Below, one piece after another: positions 1 to 5,798 of a stretch of 6,806 nucleotides of DNA. The position numbers and the translations under genes are program-made. The notes beneath the pieces were generated by a model. It saw only the letters and a list, made by a program, of their open reading frames with translations. It did no database searches and was not told the origin of the DNA. Source of the DNA: Kordiimonadaceae bacterium (lineage in GTDB: Bacteria; Pseudomonadota; Alphaproteobacteria; Sphingomonadales; Kordiimonadaceae). The stretch spans positions 1 to 6,806 of the forward strand of contig JABABO010000103.1 of NCBI GenBank assembly GCA_014238195.1, written 5' to 3'. Numbering within the stretch: the stretch's first letter is position 1; the number at the start of each line of letters is the position of its first letter.

Positions 1-531
1 CGCCCAATCGTGGCAGCAGATGTTTTAGTCGGACCCATCAATGATGCCATTCGATCTGTGCTCACTGCTGAGCGCGATCCACATGCTCTAAAAACGGCTG
101 TCAGTGAGATGCGCCAAAAACTGTATCAACAATTTGGTAGCGAAAATATTTGGTCGATTAAACACACGCGCGGTGGATTGGTGGATATGGAATTTATTTG
201 CCAGTATCTGATGCTAAGGGAAGGCAATCAACACCCACAAATTTTCAACCCCTCACTCAGTATTTCCATCGACAATTTATGTCACGTAAATGCGCTTAGT
301 CCACAACAAGCATCGACAATGCACGCAGCTCATCATTTTCAACAAAAGATTCAATCGCTTCTCAGGCTTAGTTTAGGCGCTTCGCCCAGTAACGCATCTG
401 GTATACCCTATGGTCTGCGTGATATCCTGCAAGAAGCCACAGATTGCGCTGATTTTGAAACGCTGCTAAAAACCCTAACCCAGCATCAAACAAATATATA
501 CAGCCTCTTTCAAACTATGCTAAATCCCTAA
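1..531 (+). CDS. glnE: Bifunctional glutamine synthetase adenylyltransferase/deadenylyltransferase, C-terminal fragment
   Basis: This is the last 176 codons of a gene that is open through the left edge of the window. GlnE adds AMP to, and removes it from, glutamine synthetase in the cytoplasm, so that ammonia assimilation follows nitrogen status through the PII protein. The visible part corresponds to the end of the second nucleotidyltransferase domain and the C-terminal helical region. The clearest signature is the stretch KHTRGGLVDMEFICQYL at about fragment residues 54-70, which matches the conserved K-x-x-x-GGLVD-x-EF-x-x-QYL block of GlnE. The preceding region (RDPHALKTAVSEMRQKL) also fits the family. 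The full protein is usually about 950 residues, so most of it, including both catalytic GxGxxGxxE-type sites, lies outside the window. The reading frame is intact to the TAA at 529-531. A GTG at 10 lies in frame but is an internal valine, not a start. Confidence 0.93.
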   Translation, partial: RPIVAADVLVGPINDAIRSVLTAERDPHALKTAVSEMRQKLYQQFGSENIWSIKHTRGGLVDMEFICQYLMLREGNQHPQIFNPSLSISIDNLCHVNALSPQQASTMHAAHHFQQKIQSLLRLSLGASPSNASGIPYGLRDILQEATDCADFETLLKTLTQHQTNIYSLFQTMLNP

Positions 532-579
532 GTACCACTGTAACTGAAAACATTTTTAATATAAATGAACGAGACGAAC

Positions 580-1047
580 ATGAGCATAAATATAGGCGAC
601 AAAGCCCCTGATTTTACTCTGCCTGGCGATGGTGGCACAGATATTAGTTTGAACGATTATGCAGGAAAAAACCTAGTACTTTATTTTTACCCAAAAGACA
701 GCACACCAGGCTGCACGACCGAAGCAAATGATTTCACCGCACTTATTGATGACTTTAAAGCAACCAATACTGATATAGTAGGCATGAGCAAAGACAGCGT
801 TCGCCGCCATGATAATTTTGTCAGGAAGCAAAATTTAAAAGTGCGTCTTGCTTGTGATGAAACAGGTGAAATAATAGAAGCCTACGGCGTATGGGTTTTA
901 AAGAAGCTCTATGGCCGCGAATATATGGGTATTGAGCGCGCGACTTTTCTGATTGACAAAAATGGCATCATTCAAAATATCTGGAACAAGGTAAAAGTAA
1001 AAGGTCATGCTGCTGCTGTTTTAGAATCCGCGCAAGCCCTTGGGTAA
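580..1047 (+). CDS. bcp: Thioredoxin-dependent thiol peroxidase, Bcp/PrxQ-type peroxiredoxin
   Basis: A 155-residue cytoplasmic peroxiredoxin that reduces hydrogen peroxide and organic hydroperoxides. It opens with GDKAPDFTLP, typical of the AhpC/TSA fold. The peroxidatic cysteine is C45 in YFYPKDSTPGCTTEAN, with the conserved T42-P43 two to three residues before it and the active-site arginine R120 in ERATFLID. I chose the ATG at 580, which has a purine-rich GAGACGA upstream and gives the same length as E. coli Bcp (about 156 residues). An in-frame ATG at 565 would add five residues (MNETN) but has no visible Shine-Dalgarno. The resolving cysteine of E. coli-type Bcp, five residues after C45, is replaced by asparagine (N50). 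The alternative PrxQ position in the HDNF-x-x-KQ helix is valine. The only other cysteine is C92. The gene lies 48 bases after glnE and 17 bases before the DUF455 gene. Confidence 0.93.
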   Translation: MSINIGDKAPDFTLPGDGGTDISLNDYAGKNLVLYFYPKDSTPGCTTEANDFTALIDDFKATNTDIVGMSKDSVRRHDNFVRKQNLKVRLACDETGEIIEAYGVWVLKKLYGREYMGIERATFLIDKNGIIQNIWNKVKVKGHAAAVLESAQALG

Positions 1048-1064
1048 AAACAGGCTAACATTCA

Positions 1065-1904
1065 GTGAAAACTATCGCATCAGCCGCAGTCGGGGTTATG
1101 AAAACCGCACATGCACACAGTAAAGCTTTAACGGCACGCAGGGTTGCTCAGGATTGGCAAAAAGGCGATCTTATCTTTGCTTTTGATACACATCCACCAA
1201 CACGACCATCAAGACCAGACCGCCCTACACTTCTTGACCCTGGAAAAATGCCCCGAAGGCGCAAGGGACACTCTCAAACTCATAAAATTGCCTTGTTGCA
1301 TGCTGTTGCTCACATCGAATTAAATGCCATTGATCTTGCGTTCGATATCATTGCCCGCTTTGGTGAACACATGCCCCGCGCTTTCTGTGATGATTGGATC
1401 AAAGTCGGTGACGATGAAGCCAAGCATTTTTTATTACTTGAGGGTCTTCTAACTAAAATGGATAGCTATTATGGTCAACTACCAGCTCATGATGGCTTGT
1501 GGCAATCCGCTGAAGAAACTTCTCATGACCTTCCCGCACGGCTTGCGATTGTGCCTATGATTTTGGAAGCACGCGGCCTTGATGTCACACCGATAATGAT
1601 TGAACGCTTCACATCAACAGGTGATCATAACATTGCTGAGGCACTTCAAATTATATATTTCGATGAGATCACCCACGTTGAAAAGGGTACAAAATGGTTT
1701 GATTATCTGGCTAAAAAAAACAATAAGGACCCTGAAAAATGGTTTCATGACCTTGTACAAATTTACTTCAAAGGTCTTCTTAAAAAACCGTTTAATGATG
1801 AAGCGCGCACACAAGCAGGTCTTTTCCCTTCCTTTTACGAACCCTTGACAGAAATGCTTGAAATCCAATTACAGAAAAGGCGTAGTAAAGCTGATAAACT
1901 ATAG
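1065..1904 (+). CDS. DUF455 family ferritin-like protein
   Basis: A 279-residue protein of the DUF455 (COG2833) ferritin-like family. The likely di-metal ligands are visible in order: E85 in AHIELNAIDLAFD, E118 and H121 in DDEAKHF, E168 in LEARGLD, and E201 and H204 in FDEITHVEKG. This is the E, ExxH, E, ExxH layout of a four-helix di-iron carboxylate protein. The segment PRRRKGHSQTHKIALLHAVAHIE is also family-typical. The substrate is not established; relatives are sometimes compared with the tRNA hydroxylase MiaE, but the sequence alone does not prove that activity. The GTG at 1065 is preferred over the in-frame ATG at 1098, because the first eleven residues (MKTIASAAVGV) look like the usual N-terminal helix of the family. 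Shine-Dalgarno support is weak for both. The gene starts 17 bases after bcp and probably shares its transcript. A peroxiredoxin beside a possible di-iron protein suggests, but does not show, a redox link. Confidence 0.87.
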   Translation: MKTIASAAVGVMKTAHAHSKALTARRVAQDWQKGDLIFAFDTHPPTRPSRPDRPTLLDPGKMPRRRKGHSQTHKIALLHAVAHIELNAIDLAFDIIARFGEHMPRAFCDDWIKVGDDEAKHFLLLEGLLTKMDSYYGQLPAHDGLWQSAEETSHDLPARLAIVPMILEARGLDVTPIMIERFTSTGDHNIAEALQIIYFDEITHVEKGTKWFDYLAKKNNKDPEKWFHDLVQIYFKGLLKKPFNDEARTQAGLFPSFYEPLTEMLEIQLQKRRSKADKL

Positions 1905-1920
1905 TTTTTTGAGTTAAAGC

Positions 1921-1949
1921 TTGACCTTTCGCCCTAGATTGAGTGGAAT
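1921..1949 (+). promoter_or_regulatory. Possible sigma70-type promoter for the M23/bactofilin genes
   Basis: TTGACC at 1921-1926 matches five of six bases of the -35 consensus. After a 17-base spacer, TGGAAT at 1944-1949 matches four of six bases of the -10 consensus. Its position upstream of an apparently separate transcription unit makes it plausible. The weak -10 and the long leader it implies (about 110 bases) keep confidence low. Confidence 0.33.
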
Positions 1950-1997
1950 GCCGATCAATGAAGAAGATTTCAATATTTTTGTGGCTGAATAGCAGCG

Positions 1998-2027
1998 AAT
2001 AAATACTTCTAAGACATTGTATTTATT
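1998..2027. repeat. Perfect 9-bp inverted repeat in the leader of the M23 peptidase gene
   Basis: AATAAATAC (1998-2006) and GTATTTATT (2019-2027) are exact reverse complements separated by 12 bases. The second arm ends 39 bases before the proposed TTG start at 2067. The stem is almost wholly A-T, so it would be a weak RNA hairpin and lacks the GC stem and T-tract of a terminator. A protein-binding operator or a chance AT-rich repeat are both possible. The arms themselves are read directly from the sequence; any function is inference. Confidence 0.45.
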
Positions 2028-2066
2028 GAGTGATTTGCAGCGATATAAAAATTGCGGAAAGAAATT

Positions 2067-3338
2067 TTGCGAAGCATTAAACATATAACTGAGCGCTTTT
2101 TTAGTTTAAAAGCGAAATATTTCCCTGAAAGACAGCTGTTCTTACGCTCTGAAGGACACGTTCGCTTTGTGACATTCAGCAGTAATCTACAAGTCACAGC
2201 CGCAATGATTTTAAGCGTCGCGGTAGGTTGGGGAATTGTCACAAGTTACACTTATCTAGCATTCGATTATGCGATTTCAGAAAAAAACGACACAATCGCC
2301 CGTATTAATAAGGATTACCAATCCCTTTCTAGTGACTTTAGCACACTCGAAAAATCTATTGAAAAACGAGCTGCACGTCTTGAAGAACGCCATAAGTTTC
2401 TTGAGGACATGGTTGGGCTTGAAGGGGCTGATGATCTAGATACCCCAAATGCCACAGATACAAATATCGGTGAACAAAATACCCCTGATAAAGAAGAATA
2501 CAGTGCAAAAGACAGTATGCTAGACCAGATATTTGGCGGGGGTACAGAACCGCAATCCCCTTTAAATTCCCAGCGACGCCGCATCGTGCTGATGGACAGA
2601 TTAAACGACATAGCGCAATCACAAGAAAAAACCAGCCTAGCTATGCTTTCGGGTATTCAAAGCCAAATCCAGTCGATTGATGAGGCTTTGGCCCCCAGTA
2701 AACTAACCACTGATATGCTTGTCAAACAATGGGTTGGTGACACAGATGCAATGGGTGGTCCCTATATTCCAGAAGCAGGATTTAAACCTATTTTCGATGC
2801 TGAAGATGGGGCTTTGTTTAACGATTTATATAATGAATGGCAGCGCCTTGAGATCGCCACAAATGCCTTGCAAAGTTTCCCTCATGGTAAACCTGCAGAA
2901 AAATACTATATTAGTAGTCGTTTTGGGCCGCGCAGAGACCCCATTAATGAAACATGGGCGCGTCATTCAGGCTTAGATATGGCAGGATGGCTAGGTACGA
3001 AAATTCTAGCAACTGCCGCTGGTCGCGTTGTACGTGCCCAGTGGTATGGTCCATACGGCAAGATGATAGAAATTGAGCACGACAACGGATTTAAAACCCG
3101 TTACGGGCACATGCGAAAACTCACTGTTAAAAAAGGCCAGATGGTCAAGCTCGGTGAAAAAATTGGTGAAATGGGCAAAACAGGTCGCGTTACAGATACC
3201 CACCTACACTATGAGGTGTGGTTTAATAATAAAGTACAAAACCCTTTGCCTTATATGAAAGCAGCAAACCATGTTCTCAAAATCCAAGAAAACAGAAAAC
3301 GAACAAAATATAAAGTTGCAACAGCAGCCGGAAGATAA
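2067..3338 (+). CDS. Membrane-anchored M23 (LytM-type) peptidoglycan endopeptidase, LmdC-like
   Basis: A 423-residue bitopic protein predicted to cut peptide cross-links in peptidoglycan. Numbered from the proposed start: a basic cytoplasmic N-terminus with YFPERQLFLRSEGHVRF (about 18-34), one membrane segment (about 42-66, around AAMILSVAVGWGIVTSYTYL), a coiled-coil-like stretch (about 72-114), an acidic Asp/Thr-rich linker, and a C-terminal M23 domain (about 280-396). The zinc site looks complete: H300 and D304 in HSGLD and H381 in HLH, with catalytic H348 in YGHM and H379. No ATG lies before the membrane segment in this frame, and a stop sits at 2046-2048. TTG at 2067 is chosen because GGAAAG (2056-2061) precedes it; TTG at 2052 would add five residues but has no visible Shine-Dalgarno. 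The 3' end overlaps the bactofilin gene by 68 bases. Paired M23 endopeptidases and bactofilins are known, for example LmdC with BacA in Hyphomonas neptunium, where the cytoplasmic tail is the contact. Confidence 0.9.
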   Translation: MRSIKHITERFFSLKAKYFPERQLFLRSEGHVRFVTFSSNLQVTAAMILSVAVGWGIVTSYTYLAFDYAISEKNDTIARINKDYQSLSSDFSTLEKSIEKRAARLEERHKFLEDMVGLEGADDLDTPNATDTNIGEQNTPDKEEYSAKDSMLDQIFGGGTEPQSPLNSQRRRIVLMDRLNDIAQSQEKTSLAMLSGIQSQIQSIDEALAPSKLTTDMLVKQWVGDTDAMGGPYIPEAGFKPIFDAEDGALFNDLYNEWQRLEIATNALQSFPHGKPAEKYYISSRFGPRRDPINETWARHSGLDMAGWLGTKILATAAGRVVRAQWYGPYGKMIEIEHDNGFKTRYGHMRKLTVKKGQMVKLGEKIGEMGKTGRVTDTHLHYEVWFNNKVQNPLPYMKAANHVLKIQENRKRTKYKVATAAGR

Positions 3339-3783
3339 ATCAACTATGAAAAAACCTGTACAAATACAAAATGGAACTTGCACTGCGACAACTCCATCTA
3401 TCATTGGTAATGATGTCAAAATCGTTGGCAATATCACCACACAAGGCGAACTACAATTGGATGGGCACATCACGGGTGATCTGCGATGCGGCAGCCTTGT
3501 CATGGGGGAAACTGGCAGTGCTGAGGGCACCATCATCACCGACACAGCAATCATTCGCGGTCGCGTCAGCGGCGAAATTCGTGCGCGCTCAGTGCGCCTT
3601 GAACAAACATCCCTGATTGAAGGTGATGTAATTCATGAAACATTAAGCGTAGAAGCAGGGGCAAACCTTACTGGTCGCTTTAAGCATACATCTGACCCAG
3701 TGAAGCAAAAAGTCGCGGCTGAACCGACTGCAAAAAGCTCAGAGATACCCTCGTTTGTAGCAGATAAAAAAGCTGCTGAATAA
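3271..3783 (+). CDS. Bactofilin, polymer-forming cytoskeletal protein
   Basis: A 170-residue bactofilin (DUF583/COG1664). These proteins polymerise without nucleotide into cytoplasmic, often membrane-associated filaments that localise cell-wall enzymes. The core at about residues 43-138 begins SIIGNDVKIVGNI and has the repeating short beta-strand and glycine pattern of a right-handed beta-helix: GELQLDGHITGDL, GSAEGTIITDTAIIRGRVSGEI, and a final SLIEGDV...GANLTGRF. It is flanked by a polar N-terminal tail and a disordered Ala/Lys/Glu-rich C-terminal tail, as is usual. The ATG at 3271 is favoured because MFSKSKK is a typical bactofilin N-terminus, which may act in membrane association. An ATG at 3346 has a GGAAG upstream but would remove that tail. 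The start lies inside the M23 gene, so the two are probably translationally coupled. The product is expected to position the M23 endopeptidase. The symbol bacA would fit, but the paralogue cannot be assigned from this window. Confidence 0.93.
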   Translation: MFSKSKKTENEQNIKLQQQPEDKSTMKKPVQIQNGTCTATTPSIIGNDVKIVGNITTQGELQLDGHITGDLRCGSLVMGETGSAEGTIITDTAIIRGRVSGEIRARSVRLEQTSLIEGDVIHETLSVEAGANLTGRFKHTSDPVKQKVAAEPTAKSSEIPSFVADKKAAE

Positions 3784-3842
3784 AGCAGGTTAGTTTGGGG
3801 ATAAGTCGAACCGACACAAATACTTATAGCCAAATAAGGTGA
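3784..3842. other. Spacer between convergent genes
   Basis: The bactofilin and YkgJ-family genes end tail to tail here, 59 bases apart. ATAAGT (3801-3806) and ACTTAT (3822-3827) form a perfect six-base inverted repeat with a 15-base loop. GGTGA (3838-3842) pairs with TCACC (3850-3854) across the YkgJ stop codon. Neither has a strong GC stem followed by a T-tract on either strand, so I do not call a bidirectional terminator. Confidence 0.5.
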
Positions 3843-4553
3843 TCAACATTCACCGTCATTGGCTATATGAATACGGTTTACAAGTTCAGCATACCGCAGC
3901 AAAAGCTTGGTTTTAGTCAAGTGCCGATCAACAAGTTTTAAATGTTCAAAGGCTTTGAAAATATATTTTTTTTCAGTCTCAGTAAAATCTTGAGCGGCTG
4001 GGTATGCTGAAAATTCTTGTCTCACTTCATATAGAATTTGCCGTAAATTTGTGCGAACTGCACTATCATCATGCCACATTGCCAGAAGCTTTGCTGGCTT
4101 ACTATCATGATCATAAAACGGTTTAGATTTAACAAAATCAGGTGCATTTTGAAGCAACCACGCTGCGCTTTTCTTTACTTCGAGAACAACAGCACCCGCA
4201 TCAGTGTAGGTGACTGTTTCATTCATCACGCTGCGGGTTAAAGCGCAATGAAAGGATACGCAAGTTTTTGGTCGGTTCGGGTAAATGGTGCATTTGCAAT
4301 CTTTTAGTTTTGGGCAAGACAAATTAAAAATTTGTTTGCCCTTTTTATCTTCATGTAGCCCAAGGCCTATGCCTTCCAATTGCCGGGCTTCCTGCTTACT
4401 AACCTCGACATAGTTAAAAATAGTCCCATCGCAGCACAAGGCGCAATTCTGACAAAGCATACTAGATTGTACAGCTGTGTTTAAGTCCTGCAAGCGCTGA
4501 TAATCTAAGGCCGTATCTGAACTTTCATCTGCAATTTGGTCATGATTGCTCAT
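3843..4553 (-). CDS. YkgJ-family cysteine-cluster protein
   Basis: A 236-residue protein with a cysteine-rich N-terminal half of the YkgJ (CxxCxxCC, putative zinc- or iron-binding) family. The cysteines are C34, C37, C40 and C41 in CQNCALCC, then C80 in LSCP, C86 and C88 in DCKC, C98 in RPKTCVSF and C103. The CTIYPNRPKTC block is the family's C-x-IY-x-x-RP-x-x-C motif. The C-terminal half (about 110-236) is charged, helical in appearance and has no motif I recognise. There is no signal peptide, so it is probably cytoplasmic. The reaction is unknown; the cysteines suggest bound metal, but neither the metal nor a function can be read from sequence. The ATG start has AGGA (4564-4561) seven bases upstream, which is a good Shine-Dalgarno. 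It begins 50 bases after prfB on the same strand and may be co-transcribed with it. Confidence 0.87.
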   Translation of the reverse strand: MSNHDQIADESSDTALDYQRLQDLNTAVQSSMLCQNCALCCDGTIFNYVEVSKQEARQLEGIGLGLHEDKKGKQIFNLSCPKLKDCKCTIYPNRPKTCVSFHCALTRSVMNETVTYTDAGAVVLEVKKSAAWLLQNAPDFVKSKPFYDHDSKPAKLLAMWHDDSAVRTNLRQILYEVRQEFSAYPAAQDFTETEKKYIFKAFEHLKLVDRHLTKTKLLLRYAELVNRIHIANDGEC

Positions 4554-4560
4554 ACGTCAT

Positions 4561-4564
4561 TCCT
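4561..4564 (-). promoter_or_regulatory. Ribosome binding site of the YkgJ-family gene
   Basis: AGGA on the minus strand, seven bases before the ATG at 4553. It supports that start. Confidence 0.55.
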
Positions 4565-4603
4565 ACACACTGGCTGCAGTCATACCCTACTAAGGCAGAC
4601 TGA

Positions 4604-5732
4604 TTATGATACATCCTCAACAGCACTATCACTGCCATGAACACGCGCAGCAAGTGCTGCTGCCATAAATGGATCAAGTGCCCCGTCCAAAACATTAGTG
4701 GGTTGGCTACTTTCTTCACCTGTGCGTAAATCCTTTACCATCTGGTAAGGCTGCAAAACATATGAGCGGATTTGATGCCCCCATCCGATCTCGGTTTTTG
4801 TTGCATTAACCGCGTTTGCTTCTTCTTCCCTTTTGCGCAGTTCTTCTTCATACAAACGTGCTTTCAGCATACTCATTGCTGTTGCGCGGTTTTTATGTTG
4901 GCTACGTTCATTCTGACACTGCACAACAATTCCTGATGGTTGATGTGTAATCCGCACGGCACTATCTGTTGTATTTACATGCTGCCCACCTGCCCCTGAT
5001 GCGCGGTAGGTATCAATCTTCAAATCACTTTCAATAACTTCAATATCTATCGTATCATCAATAACGGGATAAACCCACACGCTGGCAAAACTTGTATGAC
5101 GACGCGCGTTACTGTCGAACGGCGAAATGCGTACAAGCCGGTGCACGCCAGATTCGGTTTTCGCCCAGCCAAAAGCCTTTTCACCCTTCAACAATAGTGT
5201 TGCTGATTTAATCCCCGCTTCTTCGCCGGACATATATTCCATCGTTTCCACTTTATAGCCACGCTTTTCCCCCCAGCGTTGGTACATTCTAAAAAGCATC
5301 GATGCCCAGTCCTGTGATTCCGTGCCCCCAGCGCCTGCGTGAATTTCGATATAAGTGTCATTGCCATCTGCTTCCCCTGATAGCAAGGCGTCCAGCTCAG
5401 CGGCTTTGGCTTTCTCTCCCAGTTGTTTTAAGTGTTCTTCAGCCTCACCCAGCATGTCTTCATCGCCTTCCCCCTCAGAAAGCTCAATGATTTCAACAGT
5501 ATCAAATAAGTCTGTTTCAATGGCTTTTACAGCTGCAATCGCATGATCCAAATTGGTGCGCTCCCGCATTAATTTTTGCGCATTTACTGGATTATTCCAC
5601 AGTTCAGGGTCTTCTGCGAGGGCATTCAATTCTTCTAATCTTAACTGCGCTTGATCCCAGTCAAAGATGCCTCCTTAGCAGCGCCAATGACTGCTTTAAA
5701 GTATCAACAGCTGCCTGAGCTTCCGCACGCAT
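4604..5732 (-). CDS. prfB: Peptide chain release factor 2, made by programmed +1 frameshifting
   Basis: RF2 recognises UGA and UAA stop codons in the ribosomal A site and triggers release of the finished protein. The gene is in two frames: codons 1-23 (5732-5664) end at an in-frame TGA (5663-5661), and after skipping one base the second frame runs from GAC at 5662 to the TAA at 4606-4604. The joined product is 375 residues, about the normal RF2 length. The first part reads [20 protein letters not shown] and continues RHL, then [22 protein letters not shown], which matches the family across the junction. The anticodon-like SPF motif is at 203-205 ([12 protein letters not shown]). The catalytic GGQ is at 248-250 ([10 protein letters not shown]), where PrmC would methylate the glutamine. 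The ATG at 5732-5730 has AAAGGAA (5745-5739) upstream. A single-frame reading would start at the internal TTG at 5629 and lose 34 residues. The gene follows mrcA, an order I associate with alphaproteobacteria. Confidence 0.95.
5660..5675 (-). promoter_or_regulatory. prfB programmed +1 frameshift site
   Basis: Read on the minus strand, the codons are AGG AGG (5675-5670), CAT (5669-5667), CTT (5666-5664) and TGA (5663-5661), followed by C at 5660. All the known parts of the RF2 autoregulatory element are present: a Shine-Dalgarno-like sequence (here the perfect AGGAGG), a three-base spacer, a slippery CTT codon, and a poorly terminating TGA-C. When RF2 is scarce the ribosome pauses at TGA and slips forward by one base, making full-length RF2. 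When RF2 is plentiful it terminates there and yields a 23-residue peptide. Confidence 0.95.
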
Positions 5733-5738
5733 AAAAAA

Positions 5739-5745
5739 TTCCTTT
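5739..5745 (-). promoter_or_regulatory. Ribosome binding site of prfB
   Basis: AAAGGAA on the minus strand, with the GGA core seven bases before the ATG at 5732. It supports that ATG as the true start of the short first prfB frame. Confidence 0.65.
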
Positions 5746-5776
5746 ATCAAAATATGATCAAACTATGAATAAATTA

Positions 5777-5796
5777 AAATCCGTTCTAAAGGATTT
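5777..5796 (-). terminator. Weak terminator-like hairpin between mrcA and prfB
   Basis: On the minus strand AAATCC (5796-5791) and GGATTT (5782-5777) form a six-base stem with an eight-base loop. The T-rich stretch TTAATTTATT follows. It begins just after the mrcA stop codon. The stem is short and only one third GC, so at most it would attenuate transcription into prfB. Confidence 0.3.
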
Positions 5797-5798
5797 AG

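Larger units (their letters stand above)
1905..2066. other. Intergenic region before the M23 peptidase gene
   Basis: This gap of about 160 bases separates the glnE-bcp-DUF455 cluster from the M23/bactofilin pair. It is AT-rich and holds no convincing gene on either strand. It contains a candidate promoter (1921-1949), a perfect inverted repeat (1998-2027), and a seven-base direct repeat GCAGCGA at 1992-1998 and 2037-2043. No strong intrinsic terminator for the upstream genes is visible. The run of T at 1905-1910 follows only a short loop-less palindrome over the DUF455 stop codon. Confidence 0.6.

Noticed and set aside
1897..1910. Palindrome AACTATAGTT followed by a run of T at the end of the DUF455 gene, as a terminator
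   Set aside because: The palindrome has no loop and almost no GC, so it cannot form a stable terminator hairpin.
2315..2622. Two overlapping minus-strand frames of 88-98 codons inside the M23 gene
   Set aside because: They are antisense to the linker region of the peptidase, have unusual composition and no recognisable motif.
3204..3554. A 116-codon open frame on the minus strand opposite the M23/bactofilin junction
   Set aside because: It is fully antisense to two well-supported genes, shows no domain or family pattern, and has no visible ribosome binding site. It is best explained as a shadow frame.
3801..3854. Inverted repeats in the convergent spacer as a bidirectional terminator
   Set aside because: The stems are only five or six base pairs, and no T-tract follows on either strand.
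5302..5546. Ser/Pro-rich plus-strand frames opposite prfB
   Set aside because: They are antisense to the acidic Glu/Asp-rich part of RF2, whose codons give Ser/Pro/Leu-rich shadows. No independent support.
5661..5663. In-frame TGA early in prfB, read as a pseudogene or sequencing error
   Set aside because: The surrounding AGGAGG, three-base spacer, CTT and TGA-C are the known RF2 frameshift element, and the protein continues correctly in the +1 frame.
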